A stretch of 64,000 bases of DNA from Protopterus annectens (taxonomy: Eukaryota > Chordata > Ceratodontiformes > Protopteridae): assembly GCF_019279795.1 (NCBI RefSeq), contig NC_056726.1, forward strand, positions 1,011,674,792-1,011,738,791. Reading direction: 5' to 3'. Shown piece after piece: positions 22,505-33,894 of the stretch; the stretch's first letter is position 1; each line of letters starts with the position of its first letter. The notes under the pieces are model-generated. The model did not search any database. It had not been told where the DNA came from and was given only the letters and a program-made list of their open reading frames with translations. Made by a program: the position numbers and the translations under genes.

Positions 22505-23050
22505 TGCTTGCTAAAACCCTACACATTCACTCATCCATCCATCCATCCATGCAATTTCTTCATTGCTTGTACTGGTAAGGATCGTGGAGGAAGCAAGCTA
22601 AGTAGGGCAGTCTAGACTTCAATGCTTCCAGAATAGTCTCCATTTCATTTAGTGAAATCTCCAGGCATTTTCAAGTTACTGAGGGATACATTCCCTCCAA
22701 TATGTTCTGGGTCTTCTTGAAAACTACACTTAGTGAGCTGTGCCTGGTACACCTGTTTTGACAGACTCTCACAATGCACTCTCACAAGATATATGAAACA
22801 CTGCAGCTTACTACTCTCAAACCTAAAGAAAAGTATCCGTAGTTAGAGATCCTCTCAGATTGCCAAGTCCCTGTCTGTCAAGGAGTGTGAACCCAGCTAG
22901 TCCCATGAAGGAACCTAGTTTCAGTCTCATATATCCAGGATCTCATCTTCTTCATCATGAATCAATACTCATGATCATAGATGGGGTGGAAGCATAAACA
23001 GGTGAGTAAAATGAGAGAGTCCCTGTATGACTAAGCTCTCCCTTCATCAC
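22505..23050 (-). pseudogene. LINE 3' end (Rex3/RTE-like), decayed
   Basis: Minus-strand relics read IMSIDS, RSWIYETETRFLHG, a SVKTGVPGTAH...RRPRTYWREYIPQ-like block (about 22660-22750), then a short GGAT repeat (22530-22550). This matches the C-terminal tail of LINEs that end in GRPRTRWRDYI followed by a (GGAT)n tail, common in fish. No intact frame. The family assignment is tentative. Confidence 0.5.
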
Positions 23051-23059
23051 CACATACAG

Positions 23060-23860
23060 CACCTTCAGCATTGCTGCAACTGCACCCATCCACTGGTTGG
23101 TGTCCCTATTCCCTCCCACCTTCACTCAGGAATAAACCCACCCCAGTGTCATTCTCTCTTTCCTTTTGCCTTTTCTCAGGAACACATGCAAGGGATATTT
23201 GACTTCCACCACTTGAGTTAGCTGGATTCTGCTCCAGGATTTGTACTTCAGTATTGTCACAGCATTTTATGTTCCAGTCTTGATTCTTGAGTCTTATATT
23301 CCGCTTATCATTTACCTGTTTAAAGCTGCATTTTAGTGCCTTCCCGTTTACTTTGTTACTGTTTTCTCCCCTGTTCTTTGTGTCTGCCTCAGCCTCCACT
23401 GAGACATTAAGCTAAAGGACTAGAGCTTTAAAAGTGGCTTTATTTGATTGGATCCCTCTTTTGGATATCTGCTTCTTGCAACTTTAATTTTTCCCCACCC
23501 CTCTTACTATTTTCCTGTTGTAGTTTTAAAAGACTTTGTCCCTGGCTTTTGCCCTTTATGGCAATCTGATTTCCAAAGTCCTTCCCTTCCCTATTTCATT
23601 GCTATTGTCTGTTGTGTGAGCTATTTAAATACATTTTTCACTCATTGTTTTCCGTATATCCATACTACTTAGTGCCTACCCAGCAATCCAGTATTGCTCT
23701 TGAGTAAATTTTATCTATAAGACTACCCTTACAACTAAAATCTGTTACTCAATGTGGCTAAAACAAAGCTATTGCACAGAGACAAGCTTAGAGCAGCTAT
23801 TTTGCATGTTAAAAGCACTACTGTCAAATCATAAAACAATCTAACCTAGTGTGGTGCCAA
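23060..23860. other. no recognised feature
   Basis: About 0.8 kb with moderately C/T-rich patches and only chance ORFs. It lies before CR1 copy E. Confidence 0.4.
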
Positions 23861-23942
23861 ACCTCAGAGAACACTTAAGGAGACCTCTCTACAACCTAGT
23901 CCATGATGTACAGCAGCCCATGCAAATACAGGTCCAGATGAC

Positions 23943-24140
23943 ATGGATATGACATTTCCTAATGCCTCTGTAGCCAGCTTAGTAGATAAGGGCATCCTGA
24001 GACAATGTAACAATTGTCTCAGGTTCACAGACAACCATTTATTCCTTAAAAAAAGAAACACAGTGCATGAGAGATGCACATGCACAATTTCACTGGAGGC
24101 AAAAATCTCACATACTAACAAGGTAGTCAAGAACACACAC
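23943..24140 (+). pseudogene. CR1 copy E ORF1 N-terminal Cys domain
   Basis: The frame contains GILRQCNNCLRFTDN and then ERCTCTISLEAK. The first CxxC is kept; the second pair reads CTC where copy H has CERC. In CR1 ORF1 this is a putative zinc-binding region ahead of the esterase. The sequence is cut at 24140 by the MITE. Confidence 0.7.
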
Positions 24141-24493
24141 TAGGGGTGCCACCTATACATTTTTTTCGGGACTATCCAGAAATCAAATCAGTTCTCCTGT
24201 AGTCCAGAAAACACTGTACAAATGCCTGGTATTCCGTTTCAAAAAAGGAAACAGACTAAAAGAGTTTGTTAAATCGGCTGATTTACTGTGATTTTTTACT
24301 AAAAAGCATAGTAAATCGGCTGAACGTAGGCATTAGGAAATGAAAAAGAGGGCATTCCCTGTTAGCTGGTGTCATAGTGATGTCAGTAAATAGGTAGAAT
24401 GTAGGGGGGCAAGGGGCAGGATAGGCAGGATTATGGGTGATGTGAGGGGTGTGGCCTTAGTCCAATTATAGTCACAGCAAAAGGTGGCAACCC

Positions 24494-24495
<2 letters not shown>
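24141..24495. mobile_element. hAT-like MITE
   Basis: A 355-bp non-coding element. Its ends are imperfect 13-bp inverted repeats: TAGGGGTGCCACC at the left, and GGTGGCAACCCTA at the right (TAGGGTTGCCACC when reversed). It is flanked by ACACACAC on both sides, consistent with an 8-bp hAT target duplication, although the flank is a CA repeat and could match by chance. It sits inside ORF1 of CR1 copy E. Confidence 0.65.

Positions 24496-24573
<78 letters not shown>
24496..24573. repeat. (CA)n microsatellite
   Basis: About 39 uninterrupted CA dinucleotides directly after the hAT-like MITE. It may have grown from the CA-rich target site. Confidence 0.95.
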
Positions 24574-24575
<2 letters not shown>

Positions 24576-24767
24576 TATCCTCATAGTGCACACCACATAC
24601 ACAGACCAACTTAAGTAGAGGCTCTGAAAGCAATCATCCCAAAGCTCAAAGATCTCCTAAGCCTATAAACAGCAATGCCTAGCCCCAGAAATCTCTAAAG
24701 CACTCACCAAAAGCAATGTCAAGCACAAAACATATGGCTACACCCAATGTAACCCAACACATTACCC

Positions 24768-26800
24768 AGGAACCTTGTCATAGGGGATTCCATTGCATGG
24801 AACAATTTTCCCCAGGAACCTTGTCATAGGGGATTCCATTGTATGGAATGATTTTCCCCAGGAACCTTGTCATAGGGGATTCCATTGTATGGAACAATTT
24901 TCCCCAGGAACCTTGTCATGGGGGATTCCATTGTATGGAACAATTTTCCCCAGGAACCTAGTCATGGGGGATTCCACTGTATTGAACAATTTTCCCCAGG
25001 AACCTAGCCATGGGGGATTCCATTTCATGGAAGGATTTTCCCCAGGAACCTTGTCATAGGGGATTCCATTGTATGGAACAATTTCCACCAGGAACCTTGT
25101 CATGGGGGAATCCTTTGTATGGGACAATTTCCCCAGGAACCTTGTCATGGGGGATTCAATTGTATGGGACACTTTCCCCAGGAACCTTGTCATGGGGGAT
25201 TCCATTCTATGGGACACTTTCCCCAGGAACCTTGTCATGGGGAATTCCATTCTATGGGACAATTTCCCCAGGAAACTTGTCATAGGAGATTCCATTGTAT
25301 GGGACAATTTCCCCAGGAACCTTGTCATAGGGGATTCCATTGTATGGGACAATTTCCCCAGGAACCTTGTCATAGGGGATTCCATTATATAGGACAATTT
25401 CCCCAGGAACCTTGTCATGGGGGATTCCATTGTATGGGACAATTTCCCCAGGAACCGTGTCATAGGGGATTCCATTGTATGGGACACTTTCCCCAGGAAC
25501 CTTGTCATAGGGGATTCCATTGTATGGGACACTTTCCCCAGGAACCTTGTCATAGGGAATTCCATTGTATGGGACACTTTCCCCAGGAACCTTGTCAAAG
25601 GGGATTCCATTGTATGGGACACTTTCCCCAGGAACCTTGTCATGGGGGATTCCATTGTATGGGACACTTTCCCCAGGAACCTTGTCATGGGGGATTCCTT
25701 TGTATGGGACACTTTCGCCAGGAACCTTGTCATAGGGGATTCCATTGTATGGGACACTTTCTCCAGGAACCTTGTCATAGGGGATTCCATTGTATTGGAC
25801 ACTTTCCTCAGGAACCTTGTCATGGGGGATTCCATTGTATGGGACACTTTCCCCAGGAACCTTGTCATGGGGGATTCCATTGTATGGGACACTTTCCCCA
25901 GGAACCTTGTCATGGGGGATTCCATTGTATGGGACACTTTCCCCAGGAACCGTGTCATAGGGGATTCCATTGTATGGGACACTTTCCCCAGGAACCTTGT
26001 CATAGGGGATTCCATTGTATGGGACACTTTCCCCAGGAAACTTGTCATGGGGGATTCCATTGTATGGGACACTTTCCCCAGGAACCTTGTCATGGGGGAT
26101 TCCATTGTATGGGACACTTTCCCCAGGAACCTTGTCATGGGGGATTCCATTGTATGGGACAATTTCCCCAGGAACCTTGTCATGGGGGATTCCATTGTAT
26201 GGGACACTTTCCCCAGGAACCTTGTCATGGGGGATTCCATTGAATGGGACACTTTCCCCAGGAACCTTGTCATGGGGGATTCCATTGTATGGGACACTTT
26301 CCCCAGGAACCTTGTCATGGGGGATTCCATTGTATGGGACACTTTCCCCAGGAACCTTGTCATAGGGGATTCTATTGTATGGGACACTTTCCCCAGGAAC
26401 CTTGTCATAGGGGATTCCATTGTATGGGACACTTTCCCCAGGAACCTTGTCATAGGGGATTCCATTGTATGGGACACTTTCCCCAGGAACCTTGTCATAG
26501 GAGATTCCATTGTATGGGACAATTTCCCCAGGAACCTTGTCATAGGGGATTCCATTGTATGGGACAATTTCCCCAGGAACCTTGTCATGGGGGATTCCAT
26601 TGTATGGGACAATTTCCCCAGGAACCTTGTCATAGGGGATTCCATTGTATGGGACAATTTCCCCAGGAACCTTGTCATAGGCGATTCCATTCTATGGGAC
26701 AATTTCCCCAGGAACCTGGTCATAGGGGATTCCATTCTATGGGACAATTTCCCCAGGAACCTTGTCATAGGGGATTCCATTCTATGGGACAATTTCCCCA
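24768..26800. repeat. 45-bp minisatellite from CR1 ORF1 block I, about 45 units
   Basis: Tandem units with core CTTGTCATAGGGGATTCC. The first six or so are 46 bp, later ones 45 bp. In plus sense each unit reads RNLVIGDSIVWDTFP, which aligns position for position with the CR1 ORF1 codons PNTLVIGDSIVRHTD around the SGNH block I Ser (copy H, near 51.65 kb). Sub-variants (ACTTTC or AATTTC; CATAGG or CATGGG) are interspersed along the array. Because 45 is divisible by three, several frames stay open for hundreds of codons. Confidence 0.95.
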
Positions 26801-26879
26801 TTCACCAGAGTGAAGAAGGAGTAGATAATGGCTAGTTGTTTATCTAGAGCCAGGATATGAAAAGGTAAGTGTGCACTGA

Positions 26880-27260
26880 AGTCACTATGCCAGAGGTACT
26901 AGTATGAGTCTATCATGGTCCATGTGGGAGTTAATGGTCTGAGATATACCTCCCTGGATTATATGAAGAGAGACATTCATGATCTCTTTGACTATGTGTC
27001 ACAGGCATGTCTGTGTCTTGCATTGAGCAGCATTCTACCTTCACTAAGAATGATGCCACAGTATGAACTAAAGATGGCTGACTTCAATAATTGGCTTAGT
27101 TTCTGGTGTTGTTCCAGGTAGATTCAATATTTGTCTGCAAATTTTGTTAGCAAACCACATTGCTTTGCAAAGGATGGTCTGCACCTGCCCCCCTCAGGTT
27201 TCCAAATATTGACTAACAGTTTATCCATCCCCTTAGAGTATTTTTTAAGCAATATCAAAT
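26880..27260 (+). pseudogene. CR1 copy E ORF1 esterase C-terminal part
   Basis: The frame 26915-27121 gives MVHVGVNGLRYTSLDYMKRD and QYELKMADFNNWLSFW. The SGNH block III GVND is changed to GVNG, so a catalytic-pocket residue is lost. The later DGLHL motif (about 27177-27192), holding the catalytic His, is still readable. It is followed by the short ORF1-ORF2 spacer. Confidence 0.75.
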
Positions 27261-27327
27261 TGACAAACATACCAAAATAGCAAATAAAACTGAAAGAAAC
27301 TGAAACATGTTAGAAATGCCACACCCT

Positions 27328-28466
27328 GCAAGCTCTCCTCACTCTGGAGAATATATACATGTGTAGCATTACTGAGACATGGTTTAAATCTGAAGAATGC
27401 AAGCTCTCCTCACTCTGGAGAATATATACATGTGTAGCATTACTGAGACATGGTTTAAATCTGAAGAATGCAAGCTCTCCTCACTTTGGAGGATATATAC
27501 ATGTGTAGCATTACTGAGACATGGTTTAAATCTGAAGAATGCAAGCTCTCCTGACTCTGGAGAATATATACATGTGTAGCATTACTAAGACATGGTTTAA
27601 ATCTGAAGAATGCAAGCTCTCCTGACTCTGGAGAATATATACATGTGTAGCATTACTGAGACATGGTTTAAATCTGAAGAATGCAAGCTCTCCTCACTCT
27701 GGATAATATATACATGTGTAGCATTACTGAGACATGGTTTAAATCTGAAGAATGCATGCTCTCCTCACTCTGGAGAATATATACATGTGTAGCATTACTG
27801 AGATATGGCTTAAATCTGAAGAATGCAAGCTCTCCTCACTCTGGAGAATATATACATGTGTAGCATTACTGAGACATGGTTTAAATCTGAAGAAAGCAAG
27901 CTCTCGTCACTCTGGAGAATATATACATGTGTAGCATTACTGAGACATGGTTTAAATCTGAAGAATCCAAGCTCTCCTCACTCTGGAGAATATATACATG
28001 GGTAGAATTACTGAGACATGATTTAAATCTAAAGAATGCAAGCTCTCCTCACTCTGGAGAATATATACATGTGTACCATTACTGAGACATGGTTTAAATC
28101 TGAAGAATGTAAGCTCTCCTCACTCTGGAGAATATATACATGTGTAGCATTACTGAGACATGGCTTAAATCTGAAGAAAGCAAGCTCTCGTCACTCTGGA
28201 GAATATATACATGTGTAGCATTACTGAGACATGGTTTAAATCTGAAGAAAGCAAGCTCTCCTCACTCTGGAGAATATATACATGTGTACCATTACTGAGA
28301 CATGGTTTAAATCTGAAGAATGCAAGCTCTCCTCACTCTGGAGAATATATACATGTGTAGCATTACTGAGACATGGTTTAAATCTGAAGAAAGCAAGCTG
28401 TCCTCATGCTGGAGAATATATGCATGTGTACCATTACTGAGACATGGTTTAAATCTGAAGAAAGCA
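27328..28466. repeat. 71-bp minisatellite from CR1 endonuclease codons, about 16 units
   Basis: Tandem units starting CAAGCTCTCCTCACTCTGG and containing ACTGAGACATGGTTTAAATC. In plus sense a unit reads ALLTLENIYMCSITETWFKS, matching CR1 ORF2 ALLKMENIDICAVTETWFKA around the catalytic Glu. 71 is not a multiple of three, so every repeat shifts frame, and the array gives a ladder of 60-aa chance ORFs 71 bp apart. Unit variants (AAGC or ATGC; CATTAC or CCATTAC) are mixed. Confidence 0.95.
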
Positions 28467-28469
28467 TGC

Positions 28470-29190
28470 TGATAGTGCATTAGGTTGGGGGAGTCTTGAT
28501 CTACATTAGCAACAAGTGTAACTCTGGGTTAGTAACAGGATGATGCCCTGGAATTTATCCACATGCAAATCACCAAGTAGCAAGTTCCAAACCATATCCT
28601 AGTAAATTATAGGTCACTCTATGTGTCTGAAGAATCTCATAGTGCATACCTAAACCTTCTGGAGACACTCAACATTAAACCAAATACGCTATTCATGGGA
28701 GACTTTGACTACCCTCTATAGACTAAGAAACATACACTGCCTCAAACTGACAGGCACAACAATTCCTGGACTTTATTAAAAGATACCTTAATCAGATAGT
28801 GTGCACACCCACCAGAGGTTCAAACATACTGGACCTGGTACTTAGCAGTATGGGAGAACACTGGACCTCCTAGTGTCACATGCTCACTAGTGGGACAGAC
28901 CACAAAGCTGTCTCCGAAATAAAAAATCAACTCAGCAACCCAGTAAACCCTGTAACAGTTAGGAACTATTGCAGAGCAGGCTACATCCTGTTAAGTGATA
29001 GTTTGTCAAAATCCAGTGCCCCTCCCAACCCTGAATTCACAGCAGCCTGTAGGGAATTGTTGACAGAGACCCTGTACAACCATGCAAATGGCTGTATAGA
29101 GGCTACTGTACCTACTAGAAGTAAGACCAAAACAAGTTCTAAAAGCAAAGCACACTGGTGGAATCCTAACCTATATAGGGTATAAGGCAA
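28470..29190 (+). pseudogene. CR1 copy E endonuclease, C-terminal part
   Basis: Pieces correspond to the IFI-K block, ILVNYRSL (ACYRSP equivalent, about 28600), FMGDFDYPL (GDFN block with Asn changed to Asp, about 28695), NILDLVL (28828-28850) and SGTDHKAVSEI (RSDHKLI equivalent, about 28888-28920). After this comes the linker SKAHWWNPNLYRV. Frameshifts are present. Confidence 0.7.
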
Positions 29191-29199
29191 AAGGAAAAA

Positions 29200-31000
29200 A
29201 GTCAGCAACTCCCATAATAATAATTGCTGTCTAATTAAACTAAATAGGAAACTAAGTGGAGTAAATAAATCCAACAAGGCCAATTATGATGGCGAGATGG
29301 CCTCACAGGCTAAAAACAACCACAAAATCTTTTATAGTTGTAAACATAACCTCAAAGGCAGCACACAGTAGTTTGCCAAACTGGTGTTCAGTGTCACCAC
29401 CTTCCCTGACCAGAGTGACATAGCGAATCTGCTAGCTGACAAATTCAGCTCAAATTTACCTCCCCACTGAATATCCCTGCCTCCACCTATGAAATACCTG
29501 CAGGCATAACCCCCAACTATTAGCAGGGAGCAGATCCTGGTGGTTCTCACTAAAGCTAGAAACAGAGCCTCAATGGGCCCCAACAATATCCCGGGATGTC
29601 TCCTGTGGGCCCCAACAATATCCCGGGATGTCTCCTATGGGCCTCAACAATATCCTGGGATGTCTCCTATGGGCTCCAACAATAGCCTTGGATGCCTCCT
29701 ACATATCTTGAAACATGACCTATCTGTACCACTTGTTTCTTTTCATCTACAGCCTCAGAACAGTCTCTGTATCACAATAATGGAGGACTGCAATGGTTAT
29801 TCCACTTCACAAGGGTGGACCATCAACCAAACCTGAAAACTACAGATCCATTACCCTAGCTAGTCTAATATACAAAGTCATGGAATGAATTTTCATGGAA
29901 ATGATCAACAAAGATGTAGACAACCTTCAGGCACTGGTCCTGGCCTAGTTTGGCTTTGTGAAGGGAAGCTCATGACTACTAAACTTGGTGGACTTCTTTG
30001 AAAAGACCATCATGCCAATGTATAATGGGAAACATTACAAACCTTCTGCATGGACCTGGGATGAGGCATTCAATATAATACCCTAGGAAGTCAGGATTGG
30101 TGAGAACACCTCCACTAAGAGACTGGTTATCAGCAGGCTACCTCAGAGCTACTTGCTGGGACTGCTCCTATTTGGCATCTACTTCTCAGAGGTAAAGTCT
30201 AATGTCACGGGCCTTTGCAGATGACTGCAAATTGGGAGCTTGCACAGATTTTCCCCACAACACAAACATCTTGCAAGAGGATTTAACACAGACAAATGAC
30301 TAATGCCAAAATCACGGATTAAAACTCAATGCTAAGACATGCATTATAGGGCCTTTTGGGAAAACGGACACCCAGGCTACTTACTCCATTGATAAGACAC
30401 CCCTAAGAGTTGATCCAGTAGTCGCATCTGGGAACATATGTAGGCAGTAATCTGGCCTTTTATCAACAAATAGACAAGGTAGTCAGAAAATCATTCTATG
30501 TTGCCCAATTTATAAGTAAGAGCATGGCATCCAGGTCCAAGGAAGTCATACTGCCATTTTATTCAGCCCTTATCAGACCCATCAGTGAGTATAATACCAC
30601 ATTTGGCATGTACCTGACTAGACATATGTAACAGTTGAAACACCCACAAAGGCTCCTTACCAGCAGAATCCAGGGTATAAACACATCATCCTATATGGAT
30701 TGTCTTAAAGCCCTATCTTTATATTCTGTCTCATACAGTTTACTGAAAGACGATCAATACCTGGCATACAAGACATCTTTGAATCCAGCTCTGATGGACC
30801 TTTTGCACATCTGCAAAATAAACAACATCAGAACCCCTAGATCCAAGGATTTAAAAATTTCTTGTGAAATAAATAGGACATGTTGGAGAGATATATTTGT
30901 GTCTCAGAGGATCTCCATTCTCTGGAACAGGCTTCCCATCCACATGAAGCAGAATCCATCTCTAACTCTATTTAAGAGCAAATCTTGACCAAAGGATGGA
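29200..31000 (+). pseudogene. CR1 copy E reverse transcriptase
   Basis: RT relics: ASMGPNNIPGCLL (29570) leading into a 32-bp repeat, KPENYRSITLASLIYKVME (29825-29885), ALVLA-FGFVKGSS (about 29935-29965), PLLFGIYFSEV (30165-30195), FADDCKLGA (about 30214-30240, catalytic DD retained) and a C-terminal frame (30635-30988) with INRTCWRDIFVSQRISILWN. Multiple stops. Confidence 0.75.
29573..29700. repeat. 32-bp minisatellite from CR1 RT codons, 4 units
   Basis: Four 32-bp units beginning with ATGGGCCCCAACAATATCCC or close variants. The first unit is in register with the RT block ASMGPDGVPGCVL of other CR1 copies, so this is a local amplification of CR1 coding sequence. Confidence 0.85.
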
Positions 31001-31444
31001 AAATTGGAAATTCACTTCAGGTTTGGTCCACATCTCTAATAGTTAGAGGCAGAACAGTAAGTATGGCAGACTAACACATCCCCCACATAAACTTACACTT
31101 CCTAACATACTCTCTCCTAATAAATGCCCATGATACATAGGTATACAATTGGATTGTGTTGCATGGCTAGGCTTATAAAAGCCTTGGTAGTCATTAGTAC
31201 AGTATATTCCCATAAACCCAAAAATACAAACATTTAGTGGCCAAGGCATACCTATGGTGAAACTCTATGTCCATCTCAAACATGTTTCACTTAATGTTGA
31301 GAATGCAGAAACAATTCTCATGTTTCAAATACAGGGACTGCATAGCAGTGGTCTGGGTACCTGCACATAGTAGCACTTTCTAAAAGGCATTTCACAATAC
31401 ATGTTTGACTTTTCTAAGTCTACAAATCACATGCAGGCAGCATT

Positions 31445-31660
31445 AGTAAACTCAACTGTCAGGTTCATCCAGTGTTCCAAGGCGAGGCCAGGCTGGAATC
31501 CACATAGTTTCTTGTAAATTACTGGCTCTAATGTTTGATGTAGTGTCCTTTCCAACACAGTGGATTATGTTTTCTTTTTCTAGGGAGGCTGAGAAGTGTG
31601 ATTCATCTTTAATTTGAAGACACTCTCCTGTACCTATTTTTGAAAATAGGAGCCACAATC
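31445..31660 (-). pseudogene. non-LTR RT fragment
   Basis: Minus-strand reading gives PIFKNRYRRVSSN, ITLLSLPRK, and after frame changes NLQETMWIPAWPRLGTLDE. This matches RT blocks of the type PIFKKGDRRVCSNYRGI, LLSLPGKVY and EEQCGFRPGRGTLDQ in LINEs common in fish genomes. It is isolated and heavily decayed. Confidence 0.55.
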
Positions 31661-31664
31661 TCAG

Positions 31665-32576
31665 TTTGTAAATACAAAAGTACTGCCCAAGGTTTCTACA
31701 CAGCTTTCAAAAGATGAGGTAGCTAGAAAGCCCCACCAATGTCCAGTGTCTTCAGCATAGTGGTTGTTGGTTAATTGCTGCAGCATCCACTTCAATAAGG
31801 GCTTCTCTTGTGCTCATACCTGTGGAGATCTGGAATGTGGAGCTTGGATGGATCCTGTTCAAGATCTCACTAATTTTTGCTTTATCTTATTTTTGGCTAC
31901 CTATCACACAATTCTGATTTCAGGCATCCATTATGGCACTTTTTGTCCTGGCTAAACACCTGGCAGGAAACATAATCATTATGTGTCCCTTTGTTTGATT
32001 GGGCTCATCCCAGATGTGAGTAACTCTAAGTTGTTGGACTATGAATGGTCTCAAGAGAAGGGAGTAAAATGGAGATGCCCGTGTCATCATGTTGTGGTTG
32101 GCTGAATTAATCCTTAAGCCCTTCTCAACCACTGACCTTCCTGCTTATATCACAAGGTGGGTATGTAGTGGTGCAATGGGGGAGCTGCCTCTTTCTATAT
32201 GATGAGTTACCCCCTCATCTGCTCTCCCACCTTACAATGCCACAGCCACTTGCTGTTATGACCCTGATAAAACCACTGCTGTTCATAATCTAGACGTGTT
32301 GCCCTTGCATATTGTCAGATCCTCTCTTGGAAGAGGTGAGCAGGTATTGCCTCAGCATTGCTCTTGTCTCTGACATTGGCATCTCCAGTGTCTGGGCCAC
32401 AAATTAAACCAAAATCATCTGGTTCACATTGAAGACTTCATCCCTGAACACCATGGAACTGATAATGACCCAGTAACTGCAACAGCAGCAAGGAACTGTA
32501 GTCAAAAAGTGATTGATGCTTGTCATGGTGATAATCCTAGTATCTGCTGGTGGATACCAATAATGAAGGAAAGGAC
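31665..32576. other. no recognised feature
   Basis: About 0.9 kb that may continue the neighbouring decayed LINE in minus sense, but I cannot align any block with confidence. Confidence 0.35.
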
Positions 32577-32655
32577 GTTATCGCACTGAAGAAAAGTGGA
32601 CTTTATCACACTGACGAAAAGTGGACATTATCGCACTGAAGAAAAGTGGATTTCC
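32577..32655. repeat. 25-bp minisatellite, 3 units
   Basis: Three tandem units of the type TTATCGCACTGAAGAAAAG followed by TGGACT. Confidence 0.9.
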
Positions 32656-32790
32656 ATGCAATGCTAACAGGGATCTCTTAATATTATTGATAGGTACCAA
32701 TATTCTGGAAAGGTAGCAGCAATGATAATCACTGAAGAGAAGGCCTGGTTATAGGCTGGGTTTGGAGATGACATAGGAAGAGAGTTTCAG

Positions 32791-32792
<2 letters not shown>

Positions 32793-32865
<73 letters not shown>
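32793..32865. repeat. (TATC)n microsatellite
   Basis: About 18 tetranucleotide units. It directly abuts the 3' end of a minus-strand LINE, in the position of that LINE's A-rich tail. Confidence 0.95.
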
Positions 32866-32867
<2 letters not shown>

Positions 32868-33720
32868 GTTTACTGGGAAAGCCTGACTGGGATTGATCAC
32901 ATTTTCATCTCAGGCTCAGGGATAAAAGCTCCACAGTTATTACAGATATAAGTACATAAAACATTATAAAATACATATATAAAGTAACATTTAGTTATTT
33001 CAATTTGTTGACTGTATGGATAGGCTGGTCATTTGACCATTTTCAACCACTACCCAGGTATAATGTTACAAGATTTGCATTAGATATGATAATAAAATAA
33101 AAGTAATTTACATATCCATTTAAGAGAAAACAGAAACATTATCCTGCTACAAAACACTGCAGTCAAGAAAGGAAATATATACATTAGTTAAGAGAGTTTA
33201 TACATGGTACAAATCAATTCAGTTATATAAAATGTTACTATGTTACAGGAGATTTAACCAAGGTTCTATTCCTTAACGGGTATTATGAGAGCATAAGCAT
33301 TTAGCTTCCTTAACTAGGTAGGATTTACATTTTTAATGCTTCTGCTGTGTTAATGCACTTAATATCATTTGATAGATGGTTCCACAGTGCAGGCCTTGCT
33401 CTTGAGAAGACTTTCTCACCTATGGCTTGTTTGCATTTAGGTCTTGAAAGGGTAAGAGCATTTCTTGGCTGTTCCTAAGGGTGTAGTTTTGGTATCTCAG
33501 TTGTAATTCCCTTTTGAGAGGAGGACAGTATCCTGTTTTGAGAATTTTGAAAATTAGGGTTCACAGAAGGATTGTGGCACTATCTGGTATTAGGAGCTAA
33601 TGCATCTTATCAAGTTCATCAAAATGGTGTTTTCTTTCATCAGCTAGGAGATCAAATTTATAAATCGTTAACTCTGCTGTCTGTAGTTTTTGACAGTTAT
33701 AGGAGTTTTTCATTGTATGA
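32866..33720 (-). mobile_element. L2/Rex-like LINE 3' end
   Basis: In minus sense the end resembles the L2-like LINE at 15.9 kb: GGAGCTTTTATCCCTGAG, then CAGTCAGGC and CCCAGTAAACAAA, followed by the GATA repeat. Upstream (33340-33560) are C-terminal RT relics with LPFQDLNANKP, RKSSQEQGLHCG and TIYQMILSALTQ. No intact frame. Confidence 0.6.
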
Positions 33721-33894
33721 GGGGAACAACTGTGCAGTTTTTTACAATTACAAAATACAGAAGATATTCACTTTGCATACATACATTAAAACATTGTGGC
33801 ATTTTTCACTGTAAATCAGATATGTATGTACATTAAAATTGTAGGCACAGTTTAGGATCTATAGTTGAGGTGATCTCAACAATGTTATGGAAAA

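Larger units (their letters stand above)
23865..31215 (+). mobile_element. CR1 copy E with three internal minisatellites
   Basis: A plus-strand CR1 spread over 7.3 kb in collinear order: ORF1 Cys-rich N-terminus (23940-24140), a hAT-like MITE and (CA)n, ORF1 linker, a 45-bp minisatellite at the GDSIV codons, ORF1 esterase C-terminus (26890-27240), a 71-bp minisatellite at the start of the endonuclease, remaining endonuclease (28470-29190), RT with a 32-bp repeat (29200-31000) and the CR1 3' tail (GGCTAGGCTTATAAAAG at 31169). A normal copy of this interval is about 4.5 kb. It is strongly decayed in the RT. Confidence 0.85.

Noticed and set aside
24372-24569. Poly-Cys/Val ORFs over CA/GT tracts (also 37.0-37.7 kb)
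   Set aside because: Translation of dinucleotide repeats; no coding meaning.
24768-26800. CRISPR-like array
   Set aside because: Repeats are directly adjacent with no unique spacers, and the setting is a vertebrate retrotransposon.
24870-26801. A 643-aa minus-strand ORF and long plus-strand ORFs (472, 374 and 189 aa) over the 45-bp array
   Set aside because: They exist only because a 45-bp unit without stops keeps several frames open. The array derives from CR1 ORF1 plus-strand coding, so the minus ORF is antisense, and there is no sign of a real start or domain.
27397-28218. A series of 60-aa ORFs spaced 71 bp apart
   Set aside because: Chance frames of the 71-bp minisatellite; each repeat shifts the frame.
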